Positions 25,062 to 33,892 of a stretch of DNA of 64,000 nucleotides are shown here, piece by piece. The stretch comes from Sutcliffiella horikoshii. GTDB taxonomy: Bacteria; Bacillota; Bacilli; Bacillales; Bacillaceae_I. Every line of letters begins with the position of its first letter. The stretch's first letter is position 1. A program made the position numbers and the translations under genes. The stretch lies in contig NZ_JAIVKY010000008.1 of NCBI RefSeq assembly GCF_020524325.1, positions 186,001 to 250,000 of the forward strand, read 5' to 3'. The notes below the pieces were generated by a model that had not been told where the DNA came from, searched no databases, and saw nothing but the letters and a program-made list of their open reading frames with translations.

Positions 25062-27266
25062 ATGAAAAGTGTAATATTTGAGTGGAAGGAATTACTTACA
25101 AATAAAAAAATCCTGATTCCTGTAATAGCGGTATTATTAATTCCTTTGTTATACAGTGGCATGTTTTTGTGGGCTTTTTGGGATCCATATGAGAAACTGG
25201 ATGAACTTCCAGTGGCAGTGGTCAATTTAGATGAAGGTGCTGAATACGAAGGGGAGCCATTAACGATAGGGAAAGATCTACAAGAAAATTTGAAGAAAAA
25301 TGATGGTTTTAAATGGGAGTTTGTTTCGAAGGAAGTGGCATACGAAGGGTTGGACAAACAGCAGTACTATATGGTCATTGAAATTCCTGATGATTTTTCA
25401 GATAATGCCACCACGCTTTTAGATGAGAATCCATCTTCATTGGAAATGAAGTTCGTTCCCAATGAGAGCTACAATTTTCTTTCTGCTCAAATTGGGTCGA
25501 CAGCTGTAGAGAAAATCAAAGAAGAAGTGTCCAAAGAGTTGACAAGTACCTATGCTGAAGCGATGTTTGCTAATTTAGAAAAGATGGCAGACGGATACAA
25601 AGATGCAGCAGACGGTACTAGTAAACTAAACAATGGTGTCCATGAGTTACATGATGGCTCGGTTGCTTTGAAAAAAGGATTGGAACAGGCGGCAGAAAAA
25701 TCGATTGTATTCCAAGATGGAGTTGGAAAGGCCTATGGTGCCGTTAAAGATATCCATAAGGGAAATCAGGACCTATCAATAGGTTTGGGCCAATTGCTTG
25801 AAGGTCAAGGTAAATTGTCTACAGCATCTGAGCAACTCCAAACGGGAGCAGCAACTCTTAACGATGGTCTAGCAAAAAGCAATGAAGGTATGTCACAGTT
25901 GCGAGCTGCTCAAGAAGAACTCACAAATGGAGCAGGAAGCTTGGCAGATGGTGCTGCAGAATTAAATGCGGGGACCTCCAAGCTTGAAGAGGGGGCTTCA
26001 CAAGCACAAGAAAAAGCAGAAAAATTGAATCAAGGAATGATTCAATTGAAACAAGCTCTTGAACCAATGATAGAGCAGGCAAGCGAAGAACAACAGGCAG
26101 AAATCAATGCTTCTTTTGACCGCTTGATTAATGGCAGTGGTGAATTTTCCCAAGGGCTGATGGCTCTTGAACAGGGAGCTTTAGAATTAAATACAGGCTC
26201 TTCTTCCTTAGCGGAAAATAGCAGAAAGTTTGCAGACGGCCATTTAAACTTTCAAGCTGGTTTGTCAGAACTAGCAAATGGATCTGCACAACTATCAGAA
26301 GGTTCATCAAAACTTCTTAAGGGTCAAACAGAATTTAACCAAGGACTAACACAGTTTGGTGAAAAATTAGGTGAAGCCAATGAGGGTGGCAAAAAGTTAG
26401 CAGAAGGTTCTGGTCAGCTTTTAGCCGGTATGGAACAGCTTGACGGGGGATCCAAACAATTTCAACAAGGGACACAAGAACTTGCAGAAGGTTCAAATAA
26501 AATCTCCTCCGGTTTGTTTGAAGTCGGTGAAGGAACAGATGAACTTGAAGGTAAATTGAAAGATGCTTCTGAAAAGTCCGGGGAAGTTAAGGGGACTGAC
26601 AAAACCTTTGATATGATTTCAGAACCAGTAAAAGTAAAATCAGAAGTGGAGAACGGGGTTCCTAACTATGGAACAGGTTTTGCACCTTACTTCTTGTCTC
26701 TTGGTCTTTTTGTAGGTGCACTCTTACTATCTATCGTATTTCCAATGCGTGAGCCTGCAGGGATTCCTCGCTCAGGAACAGCATGGTTTACGGGGAAAGT
26801 AGCAGTTCTTGCTGTAGTAGGAGTTCTTCAGGCGTTGCTTGCAGATGCAGTATTGATTTTAGGATTGGGTGTAGAAGTAAAGAGCATGACATTATTTATT
26901 TTGTTTAGTATTATAACTTCCTTTACATTTATTGCCCTAGTTCAGTTTTTGGTAACGTCACTTGGGGACCCAGGCCGCTTTGTTGCCATAATAATTCTGA
27001 TTTTGCAATTAACAACAAGTGCGGGAACATTTCCGTTAGAACTAATTCCAAATGCACTTCAACCGTTCAATCTTTTATTGCCAATGACCTATTCTGTATC
27101 AGGATTCAAAGCGGTTATATCAAGTGGTGACATCGGATACATGTGGGAAAACGCGATGATTTTAGGTGGATTCATGGTTGTTTTACTTGCAGGTACATGG
27201 GCATATTTTGTGTACAAGTTCAAAAAGCAAGACAAGACTTCTGTTGAACACGCACCATTAAGTTAA
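25062..27266 (+). CDS. yhgE: YhgE/Pip-family membrane protein
   Basis: A 734-residue protein with one N-terminal helix (about residues 16-40) and five to six C-terminal helices (about 545-725) of ABC-2 permease type. Between them is a long extracellular domain. From about residue 175 to 510 it is built of short degenerate repeats of the pattern L-x-x-G-x-x-x-L or G-S-x-x-L, predicted to form a rod-like coiled coil. The family includes the lactococcal phage infection protein Pip and the EsaA-like secretion proteins. Its role in Bacillus is not established. Confidence 0.85.
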   Translation: MKSVIFEWKELLTNKKILIPVIAVLLIPLLYSGMFLWAFWDPYEKLDELPVAVVNLDEGAEYEGEPLTIGKDLQENLKKNDGFKWEFVSKEVAYEGLDKQQYYMVIEIPDDFSDNATTLLDENPSSLEMKFVPNESYNFLSAQIGSTAVEKIKEEVSKELTSTYAEAMFANLEKMADGYKDAADGTSKLNNGVHELHDGSVALKKGLEQAAEKSIVFQDGVGKAYGAVKDIHKGNQDLSIGLGQLLEGQGKLSTASEQLQTGAATLNDGLAKSNEGMSQLRAAQEELTNGAGSLADGAAELNAGTSKLEEGASQAQEKAEKLNQGMIQLKQALEPMIEQASEEQQAEINASFDRLINGSGEFSQGLMALEQGALELNTGSSSLAENSRKFADGHLNFQAGLSELANGSAQLSEGSSKLLKGQTEFNQGLTQFGEKLGEANEGGKKLAEGSGQLLAGMEQLDGGSKQFQQGTQELAEGSNKISSGLFEVGEGTDELEGKLKDASEKSGEVKGTDKTFDMISEPVKVKSEVENGVPNYGTGFAPYFLSLGLFVGALLLSIVFPMREPAGIPRSGTAWFTGKVAVLAVVGVLQALLADAVLILGLGVEVKSMTLFILFSIITSFTFIALVQFLVTSLGDPGRFVAIIILILQLTTSAGTFPLELIPNALQPFNLLLPMTYSVSGFKAVISSGDIGYMWENAMILGGFMVVLLAGTWAYFVYKFKKQDKTSVEHAPLS

Positions 27267-27283
27267 TAGAGGTTATTACTTAG

Positions 27284-27317
27284 GAGGCCGCATTAATTTG
27301 CGGTCTCTTCTATTTTA
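27284..27317 (+). terminator. Terminator after yhgE
   Basis: GAGGCCGCA pairs with TGCGGTCTC around TTAATT, followed by a T-rich stretch. Confidence 0.82.
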
Positions 27318-27341
27318 ATTTAACTAATTGTAAAATTTTTA

Positions 27342-27370
27342 TTGAAAACACTTACATTTCCTTTTATACT
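27342..27370 (+). promoter_or_regulatory. SigA-type promoter of the LacI-family gene
   Basis: TTGAAA and TATACT are separated by exactly 17 bp. The transcription start would fall near 27377, just before a LacI-type operator. Confidence 0.75.
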
Positions 27371-27378
27371 AGTAGTTA

Positions 27379-27392
27379 TGAAAACGATTTCA
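27379..27392 (+). promoter_or_regulatory. LacI/cre-type operator
   Basis: TGAAAACGATTTCA has the central CG and near-perfect dyad of LacI-family operators and fits the CcpA cre consensus TGWAANCGNTNWCA. It covers about +3 to +16 of the predicted transcript. It could be an autoregulatory site of the following gene or a CcpA site. Confidence 0.65.
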
Positions 27393-27436
27393 ACCATTCT
27401 ACTAACCTATTAATTTCAGCTAAGGTGGCGAGACTC

Positions 27437-28447
27437 GTGGCAACAATAGAAGATGTAGCAAGATTGGCAGGGTTATCAAGGACCACTGTTTCCCGTGTCA
27501 TAAATAACCACCCGTATGTATCGGAAAAGAAGCGTGTGCTTGTATCAAATGCAATGAGTGAACTTGGTTATGTTCCAAATTCATCTGCAAGAAGTCTGAG
27601 AAGCCAGAAGACCGAAATGGTAGCATTACTCATACCACGTGTGATGAATCCATTTTTCAGTGAACTGATTGAACGGATGGAAATGGCTGCAGCCGAAAAC
27701 GGTTACCAGCTCATCATCTGTCAGACTAAGTATTCAAAGAAAAAGGAACTTGATTATCTGAACTTGTTAAAAACGAAACAAGTGGACGGGATTATCCTTT
27801 CCTCTATACAAAATGACTGGAATATAATAGAACCGTTTTTAGAATATGGACCGATCGTTTTGTGCAATGAGTTTGAAGAAGAAGCAGATGTACCGTCTGT
27901 AAGGCTTGACCAGACATATGGCGGTTACATATCCACCAAGCACCTATTGGAACTTGGTCACCGCAAGATAGCCTATTGTACTGGCGGCTATAAAAGCAAT
28001 GTCGCCAAAAGCAGGGAGGCAGGCTTTAAAAAAGCGCTGGCGGAATTCAATGTGGAATTTCGTGAAGAGTTTTCCTTCCGTGATGCCTTTACCATCGAGG
28101 ATGGGAGAAGGGTGTTTCAGGAGATTTTGGAGTTGAAGGAAAAACCAAGTGCCATTTTTACAGGCGGGGATGAAGTGGCAGCCGGTATTATTTCAGAGGC
28201 AAAGCGCACAGGCTGGAAGATCCCAGAAGATCTTGCAGTAGTGGGCTTTGACAATCAGGCTATTACGGAGCTAGTGGAACCTACGATCACAACCGTCTAT
28301 CAGCCGATTGATGAAATGGCGCGTAAAGCCTTCCAGGTCATGATGGAAAAGGTGCGTTCCAAACGCTATCGTCATAAGGAAATTTATGAATATGATCTTG
28401 AGCTTATCGTTCGAGAATCAACGGTCAAACAAGGGGTTTACGTATAG
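27437..28447 (+). CDS. LacI-family transcriptional regulator
   Basis: A 336-residue regulator with an N-terminal LacI helix-turn-helix (MATIEDVARLAGLSRTTVSR, then the hinge YVPNSSARSLRS) and a periplasmic-binding-like sensor domain. I start at GTG 27437, which has AAGGTGG 8 bases upstream and yields the standard N-terminus; a longer frame adds four residues. No sugar transport or metabolic genes lie beside it, so the target and ligand are unknown. It has its own promoter, operator and terminator. Confidence 0.88.
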   Translation: MATIEDVARLAGLSRTTVSRVINNHPYVSEKKRVLVSNAMSELGYVPNSSARSLRSQKTEMVALLIPRVMNPFFSELIERMEMAAAENGYQLIICQTKYSKKKELDYLNLLKTKQVDGIILSSIQNDWNIIEPFLEYGPIVLCNEFEEEADVPSVRLDQTYGGYISTKHLLELGHRKIAYCTGGYKSNVAKSREAGFKKALAEFNVEFREEFSFRDAFTIEDGRRVFQEILELKEKPSAIFTGGDEVAAGIISEAKRTGWKIPEDLAVVGFDNQAITELVEPTITTVYQPIDEMARKAFQVMMEKVRSKRYRHKEIYEYDLELIVRESTVKQGVYV

Positions 28448-28459
28448 AATAATAGAAAG

Positions 28460-28490
28460 AAGAGCACTTATGGGGATGAGTGCTCTTTTT
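28460..28490 (+). terminator. Terminator after the LacI gene
   Basis: AAGAGCACT pairs with AGTGCTCTT across a 10-base loop, followed by TTT. Confidence 0.88.
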
Positions 28491-28519
28491 GTTATTTCTA
28501 ATAGAGTGTGAGATTTGCT

Positions 28520-28650
28520 AGCTGATGATTGGAGCAAAAGGCGAAGACTCCTGCGGGGGAGTAGCGGCAATGTTGAGACCCCTGAAGCGTTGTGAGGAGG
28601 CTCAAGGTCGCCCCGCGGAAAGCGAAGCCGTTTGCGGAAATCAACAGCGG
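28520..28650. repeat. Single palindromic repeat element, copy 5
   Basis: A 131-bp element of the right-arm type: starts AGCTGATGATTGGAGC, contains GAAGACTCCTGCGGGGGAG and TTGAGACCCC, and ends GAAATCAACAGCGG. It occupies the gap between two convergent terminators. Confidence 0.85.
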
Positions 28651-28656
28651 CGTACA

Positions 28657-28700
28657 TCAAAAAACCAGGGAATCCGCTATGAATCTAGCAAATTCCCTGG
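28657..28700 (-). terminator. Terminator of yhfH
   Basis: On the minus strand CCAGGGAAT pairs with ATTCCCTGG and is followed by TTTTTTG. Confidence 0.85.
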
Positions 28701-28714
28701 CTGTTAAATACCAT

Positions 28715-28849
28715 TTATTTTAACTGACTGGACATACACTCATCGCAATGGTTGCCGTAGCACTCGTGCTGCTCATCCATTGTTTTTTTGCATTCAACGC
28801 ATTTTTTAGGTGGTAAGGTTTTGAAAAATTCTGTACTTTTAATCAACAT
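28715..28849 (-). CDS. yhfH: YhfH-like small zinc-ribbon protein (44 aa)
   Basis: A 44-residue protein beginning MLIKSTEFFKTLPPKKC. It has two pairs of cysteines (CVEC and CDEC) and an extra His/Cys cluster (HECYGNHC), suggesting zinc binding. A GGAGGGTG ribosome site precedes ATG 28849. Size, sequence and divergent position next to yhfI match YhfH of B. subtilis. Function unknown. It is easily missed because of its length. Confidence 0.85.
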   Translation of the reverse strand: MLIKSTEFFKTLPPKKCVECKKTMDEQHECYGNHCDECMSSQLK

Positions 28850-29002
28850 GTTATCACCCTCCGTTTTCTTATTTGTTTTTATTGTATTATAACAGAGCTT
28901 GTCCTGTCAACAACTGTTTTAAAACAACTCATCGAAATAGGAAAATGGGCAGGGATATGGTAGACTTGATTTTGGAAACCATTAGAAGGGTGATGTATAG
29001 CC

Positions 29003-29746
29003 ATGAAGCTTACTGTGGTAGGGTTTTGGGGAGGATATCCAGCTGTTAATAGTGCAACTTCTGGGTATTTGGTCGAGCATGAAAATTTTAAATTATTGAT
29101 TGATTGTGGAAGTGGTGTATTAGCACAGCTTCAGAATTACATAGAGGTAACAGAGCTTGATGCAGTGATTTTATCACATTACCATCACGATCATGTGGCG
29201 GACATAGGTCCATTGCAATTTGCGAGGCTGATTTCATTTTATATGGGCAAATCAGTGACGCAACTTCCTATCTACGGGCATCAGGAGGACATGCAAGGAT
29301 TTTCCACACTTGATCATAAAGAATATACAAAAGGAATTGCATATGATCCTTCTCTGCCGCTCGAGGTTGGACCATTCAAAATAGAATTCCTGAAAACAAC
29401 ACATCCTGTACCGTGTTATGCCATGAAGGTATCTACTGACGAAGATTCATTTGTGTATACGGCAGATACAAGTTATCAGGAATCATTCATCCCTTTTGCA
29501 AAAGGGACAGACTTACTGATATGTGAGTGTAATCTGTATGCTCACCAAGATGGCAAGGCCGCGGGACATATGAACAGCCATGACGCGGCAAAGGTTGCAC
29601 AAGATGCAAATGTTCCTCAACTATTGCTCACGCACCTTCCTCATTTTGGAGAGGTAGAACAGTTGGTAGAAGAGGCTGCAAGCATTTATAAAGGAAAAAT
29701 CGATTTAGCACATAAAGGATTTAGTTGGGAGAGTGGAAAGAAATGA
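29003..29746 (+). CDS. yhfI: Metallo-beta-lactamase-fold hydrolase YhfI
   Basis: A 247-residue MBL-fold protein related to tRNase Z-like hydrolases. The metal-binding signature is SHYHHDHVADI, with further ligands in KTTHPVPC, YTADTSY and LLTHLPH. The substrate is unknown. It overlaps the start of lplJ by four bases (ATGA), so the two are translationally coupled. The ribosome site is AGAAGGGTG. Confidence 0.88.
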   Translation: MKLTVVGFWGGYPAVNSATSGYLVEHENFKLLIDCGSGVLAQLQNYIEVTELDAVILSHYHHDHVADIGPLQFARLISFYMGKSVTQLPIYGHQEDMQGFSTLDHKEYTKGIAYDPSLPLEVGPFKIEFLKTTHPVPCYAMKVSTDEDSFVYTADTSYQESFIPFAKGTDLLICECNLYAHQDGKAAGHMNSHDAAKVAQDANVPQLLLTHLPHFGEVEQLVEEAASIYKGKIDLAHKGFSWESGKK

Positions 29747-30732
29747 TGCTTTTTATAGATAATAACGGAATTACAGATCCAAGAATCAATTTGGCGATAG
29801 AAGAATATGCCCTTAAAAATCTCGATATTGAAGATACCTATCTGCTTTTTTACATCAATGAGCCTTCCATCATCATCGGAAAGAATCAGAATAGTGTAGA
29901 AGAAATCAATACAAAGTATGTTGATGACAATGGCATTCATGTGGTACGCAGATTATCTGGTGGTGGAGCGGTCTATCATGATCATGGAAACCTGAACTTC
30001 AGTTTTATCACAAAAGATGACGGAGAGAGTTTTCATAACTTTAAAAAGTTCACGGCACCTGTTGTCGAGGCACTAAAGAGCCTTGGAGTAGAGGCGGAAA
30101 TGAGCGGGCGCAATGACATTCTTGCGGAAGGACGCAAAATTTCTGGGAACGCGCAATTCTCTACAAAAGGACGCATGTTCAGTCACGGTACGTTGTTGTT
30201 TGATTCAGAAATTGAGCATGTCGTTTCTGCATTGAATGTGAAGAAGGATAAAATTGAGTCTAAAGGGATTAAATCGATTCGCAGCCGTGTGGCAAATATT
30301 AAAGAATTCTTAAACGAAGATATTACAATTGAACAGTTCCGTCAGCTTTTATTGGAGGCAATCTTTAAATCCAAAGATATCCCTAAGTACGAACTAACAG
30401 AGGAAGATTGGAAGAACATTTACGAACTTTCCAAAGAACGTTACCAAAACTGGGATTGGAATTATGGTAAGTCACCGAAATTTAACCTTCAGCATTCCCA
30501 TCGCTTTCCAGTTGGGCAGATTGATGTGCGCTTGGATGTAACAAAAGGAAAAATTGAAAACTGCAAGATTTATGGAGATTTCTTCGGTGTTGGAGATGTG
30601 TCAGAAGTCGAAAACCTTTTATCAGGCGTGAAATATGAGAAAACAGAAATATCACATGCTCTAAAAGGAATAGATGTAAAACATTATTTTGGAAATATTA
30701 CCAGAGATGAATTGATTGATCTAATATATTAA
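29743..30732 (+). CDS. lplJ: Lipoate-protein ligase LplJ
   Basis: A 329-residue LplA-type ligase that activates free lipoate to lipoyl-AMP and attaches it to lipoyl domains of dehydrogenase E2 subunits and GcvH. Motifs are RRLSGGGAVYHDHGNLNFS, SGNAQFSTKGRMFSHGTLL and a small C-terminal domain. The start at ATG 29743 overlaps the yhfI stop; an upstream in-frame ATG would lie inside yhfI without a good ribosome site. A terminator follows. Confidence 0.92.
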   Translation: MMLFIDNNGITDPRINLAIEEYALKNLDIEDTYLLFYINEPSIIIGKNQNSVEEINTKYVDDNGIHVVRRLSGGGAVYHDHGNLNFSFITKDDGESFHNFKKFTAPVVEALKSLGVEAEMSGRNDILAEGRKISGNAQFSTKGRMFSHGTLLFDSEIEHVVSALNVKKDKIESKGIKSIRSRVANIKEFLNEDITIEQFRQLLLEAIFKSKDIPKYELTEEDWKNIYELSKERYQNWDWNYGKSPKFNLQHSHRFPVGQIDVRLDVTKGKIENCKIYGDFFGVGDVSEVENLLSGVKYEKTEISHALKGIDVKHYFGNITRDELIDLIY

Positions 30733-30736
30733 TTTC

Positions 30737-30771
30737 AAGAGCATGGGGCAGGGATTCCCTGCTCTTTTTTT
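30737..30771 (+). terminator. Terminator after lplJ
   Basis: AAGAGCA and TGCTCTT frame an inner GCAGGG/CCCTGC stem; a run of seven T follows. Confidence 0.85.
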
Positions 30772-30865
30772 ATAGTAAAATATTTTATCTGAAAATTTTA
30801 ATTTTATCGACATAATATAATGACAGATATCTAGCAATCTACTATAATGGATAATGGGAGATTTA

Positions 30866-30883
30866 TGAATGGTCATTCATTCA
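30866..30883 (+). promoter_or_regulatory. FadR operator upstream of lcfB
   Basis: TGAATGGTCATTCATTCA matches the Bacillus FadR consensus (TGAATGAMTAKTCATTCA) at 15 of 18 positions, with the outer TGAATG and TCATTCA exact. It lies 27 bp upstream of the start. lcfB is a known FadR target in B. subtilis, so repression relieved by long-chain acyl-CoA is likely. Confidence 0.75.
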
Positions 30884-30909
30884 ATTTACTCGAAGGGGAG
30901 ATGAAACAT

Positions 30910-32460
30910 TTGAATATTTCATCACAATTGGCACTAACAGCGAAAACAAATCCAATGAAAGAAGCGTATATTTTTGAAGGGGATTCAAAAACTTACGCAG
31001 AGTTGAACGCTGCAATAAACGCATTTGCTACAGGGCTTGAGAAGATGGGAATTACCCAGGGGGATCATATCGGGCTTGTTGTTGGAAACTCGCCATACTT
31101 TGTCCTTGGACTATATGGTGCGGCACGAATTGGTGCCACTGTTATTCCTATCAACCCAATCTATACTCCAGACGAACTTTCTTACATCCTTAGAGATGGC
31201 GATGTTAAAGCCATCATCACCTTAGACCTTCTTGTTCCACTTTTTGAAAAGCTTCATGGTCACCTGCCTTTAACGGAGCATTACATTATTTGCGAAACAC
31301 CTGACGGAAAAGAGAAAGCGAAAGATTTTCCACTTGAACAACTATCAGTTTATCCTAAATTGAAATCGTTTACATCCATAATGGCTTCTGGAAGCTTTAC
31401 ATATGAAGGTCCGGAACTGAAGGATGACGATGTGGCTGTAATTCTTTATACATCCGGGACTACAGGCAAGCCGAAAGGGGCAATGCTGACACATAAGAAC
31501 TTGTATCGCAATGCTAAGGATTCCGCGGACTTTTTGAAGATGAACGATACGGATAAAGTAGTAGCGACTCTGCCAATGTTCCATGTATTCTGTTTGACAG
31601 TAGCATTGAATGCACCATTGATGAACGGCGCGACAGTGATTATTGTTCCAAGGTTCAGCCCACAGGTTATATTCGATGTGGTAAAAGAATATGAGGCAAC
31701 TGTGTTTGCTGGAGTTCCGACTATGTACAATTTCCTTTTACAATCAACAGGGGATGTAGAAGATTTGAAATCATTAAGACTTTGCATTTCTGGTGGAGCT
31801 TCGATGCCTGTTGCACTATTGAAAAATTTCGAAAAGAAATACAACGTTATCATCTCAGAAGGGTACGGGTTATCAGAGGCATCTCCTGTTACATGTTTCA
31901 ATCCGTTAGATAAGCCTCGAAAAGCTGGTTCTATCGGGACGACAATCGTAAATGTCGAAAATAAAGTCGTGAATGAACTTGGAGAAGAAGTGGCACCGGG
32001 AGAAGTTGGGGAACTTGTTGTCAGAGGACCGAATGTCATGTCAGGGTATTATAAAATGCCAGAAGAGACATCCGTTGCCATACGTGATGGTTGGCTTTAT
32101 ACAGGCGACCTAGCAAAAATGGACGAAGATGGGTACTTCTATATCGTGGACCGTAAAAAAGACATGATCATTGTAGGAGGCTACAATGTTTATCCTCGTG
32201 AAGTGGAAGAGGTTCTTTACAGTCATGAAAATGTGGTGGAAGTGGCAGTTGTCGGGGTGCCTGACCCTAAGTTCGGTGAAGCGATAAAGTGTTTTGTCGT
32301 AACAAATGCTTCAATCAGTGAATCAGATCTACTCGCTTATTGTGCGGAGCGTCTAGCAAAATATAAAGTTCCAACATCTATTGAATTTTTAGAAGAGCTT
32401 CCGAAGAACACAACTGGGAAGATTCTAAGAAGAGCTTTAAAAGAAAAACTGGGTGTATAA
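30910..32460 (+). CDS. lcfB: Long-chain fatty-acid-CoA ligase LcfB
   Basis: A 516-residue member of the ANL superfamily. AMP-binding motif YTSGTTGKPKGAML, the SEGYGLSEASPVTCF region, YTGDLA and the C-terminal catalytic lysine in KNTTGKILRRAL are present. It activates long-chain fatty acids for beta-oxidation. TTG 30910 is preferred as start: AAGGGGAG lies 9 bases upstream and the protein then begins MNISSQLA as in B. subtilis; the upstream ATG abuts the ribosome site and earlier ATGs precede or lie in the FadR box. Confidence 0.92.
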   Translation: MNISSQLALTAKTNPMKEAYIFEGDSKTYAELNAAINAFATGLEKMGITQGDHIGLVVGNSPYFVLGLYGAARIGATVIPINPIYTPDELSYILRDGDVKAIITLDLLVPLFEKLHGHLPLTEHYIICETPDGKEKAKDFPLEQLSVYPKLKSFTSIMASGSFTYEGPELKDDDVAVILYTSGTTGKPKGAMLTHKNLYRNAKDSADFLKMNDTDKVVATLPMFHVFCLTVALNAPLMNGATVIIVPRFSPQVIFDVVKEYEATVFAGVPTMYNFLLQSTGDVEDLKSLRLCISGGASMPVALLKNFEKKYNVIISEGYGLSEASPVTCFNPLDKPRKAGSIGTTIVNVENKVVNELGEEVAPGEVGELVVRGPNVMSGYYKMPEETSVAIRDGWLYTGDLAKMDEDGYFYIVDRKKDMIIVGGYNVYPREVEEVLYSHENVVEVAVVGVPDPKFGEAIKCFVVTNASISESDLLAYCAERLAKYKVPTSIEFLEELPKNTTGKILRRALKEKLGV

Positions 32461-32540
32461 AGGAATTTTGCTCTCTGTAGAGAATGTATAAAATAGCGAA
32501 ATATGTAACCGCTAACAATCTTGGAGGGAGTAGGACAGAT

Positions 32541-33320
32541 ATGAGTTATATTGCAGTAGAGGTAAAAGATCATGTAGCAACCGTAACGCTAAACCGCCCA
32601 GATGCGATGAATGCGTTTAATTATGATATGTTAGTAGAATTGGGAAATGTAGCGGAGGAGCTTCGTACTAATGCTGACGTCCGTGTGGTAGTGATTACAG
32701 CGACAGGGGAGAAAGCATTTAGTGTTGGAGCGGACCTCAAGGAAAGAAGAGGCCTTACCGAACAGCAAGTAAGACGTAATGTTTACAAAATCGGGGATGT
32801 GTTCAACCGCATTGCCGACTTGCCGCAGCCGACAATCGCAGCTATAAATGGATATGCATTTGGAGGCGGGATGGAGCTTCTTCTTGCATGTGATTTCCGT
32901 GTGACGGGCAAAGAGGTGAAAATGGGACTAACAGAAACAAGCTTAGCCATCATTCCAGGTGCTGGTGGAACGCAGCGTCTTCCGCGTATTATCGGGGAAG
33001 CAAAAGCGATGGAGCTAATTCTGACTGCTCGCCGTTTTTCTGGGGAAGAGGCTTACAGTTTTGGATTGATTACCAGATTAGTAGATGAAGCCTCCCATGC
33101 GCTTGATGGAGCCATGGAGCTTGCACAGGAAATGTTAAAGAATGGCCCTGTAGCTGTACAGCAGGCGAAGTTTGCCATCCGCCAAGGTATGGGAGTGGAT
33201 ATGCAGACAGGCTTGCAGATCGAACGGAAAGCATATGAAGTGATCATACCGACTGAGGACCGCGTGGAGGCGCTTGTTGCGTTTGGGGAAAAACGCGCTC
33301 CAGAATTTAAAGGGAAATAA
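32541..33320 (+). CDS. Enoyl-CoA hydratase/isomerase family protein
   Basis: A 259-residue crotonase-fold protein. Oxyanion-hole and CoA motifs are visible: AFSVGADLKERR, INGYAFGGGMELLLACDFRV and the catalytic Glu in GLTETSLAIIPGAGGTQRL. It probably hydrates 2-enoyl-CoA. The start ATG 32541 follows TTGGAGGGAG. It lies 80 bp behind lcfB without a terminator between, so joint expression for fatty acid degradation is likely. Confidence 0.88.
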   Translation: MSYIAVEVKDHVATVTLNRPDAMNAFNYDMLVELGNVAEELRTNADVRVVVITATGEKAFSVGADLKERRGLTEQQVRRNVYKIGDVFNRIADLPQPTIAAINGYAFGGGMELLLACDFRVTGKEVKMGLTETSLAIIPGAGGTQRLPRIIGEAKAMELILTARRFSGEEAYSFGLITRLVDEASHALDGAMELAQEMLKNGPVAVQQAKFAIRQGMGVDMQTGLQIERKAYEVIIPTEDRVEALVAFGEKRAPEFKGK

Positions 33321-33331
33321 ATTTTTATGGG

Positions 33332-33365
33332 ACTCTCTCTTCTTTATGAAGAGGGAGTTTTTTTG
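33332..33365 (+). terminator. Terminator after lcfB-enoyl-CoA hydratase
   Basis: ACTCTCTCTTC pairs with GAAGAGGGAGT across TTTAT, followed by T7. Confidence 0.92.
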
Positions 33366-33390
33366 AAAGAGTAAGAAAATCTATAATACG

Positions 33391-33732
33391 GTTGATTTCC
33401 GTTCCAGGCGCTTAGCTTGCCTGCGGGCGGTCCGTGAGCCTCCTCGGCTGCGCCTGTGGGGTCTCACCTGTCCCTTCCTCCCGCGGGCGTCTGCGCGCCT
33501 TCCACTCCAATCAACAAGATGGCTTCATTCATTTAAGGGCTAGTGAAAAGTCCTCTAACCGAGTTAGCTGTAAAAGGATTAACTTAACTTTACGCTATTT
33601 TCAGCTGTGGATTGGAGCAAATGGCGGAGACTCCAGCGGGGGAGTAACGGTAGCTTGAGACCCCACAGCGCAGCGAGGAGGCTCAAGCACCGTCCCGCGG
33701 AAAGCGAAGCCATTTGCGGAAAGTAACAGCGG
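33391..33732. repeat. Composite palindromic repeat element, copy 6 (about 342 bp)
   Basis: Left arm 33391-33515, spacer, right arm 33603-33732. It is nearly identical to copy 4 across arms and spacer. It sits just behind a terminator, in the same orientation relative to the upstream gene as the other composites. A weak stem (ACCGG/CCGGT, 33772-33791) follows before azlC. Confidence 0.88.
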
Positions 33733-33892
33733 CGGTTAACCATACAATTAAAGTTTTTTATCATGAGGAAGACCGGGTGGCTTTAACCGGTTTTTCTATT
33801 TTATCTCGTCTTTCGAAATACTCTTTACATTTCCAGTAAACTACTAGTATATTTATAAATAATTCAATTTACTAGTATAGGAGAAATGCACA

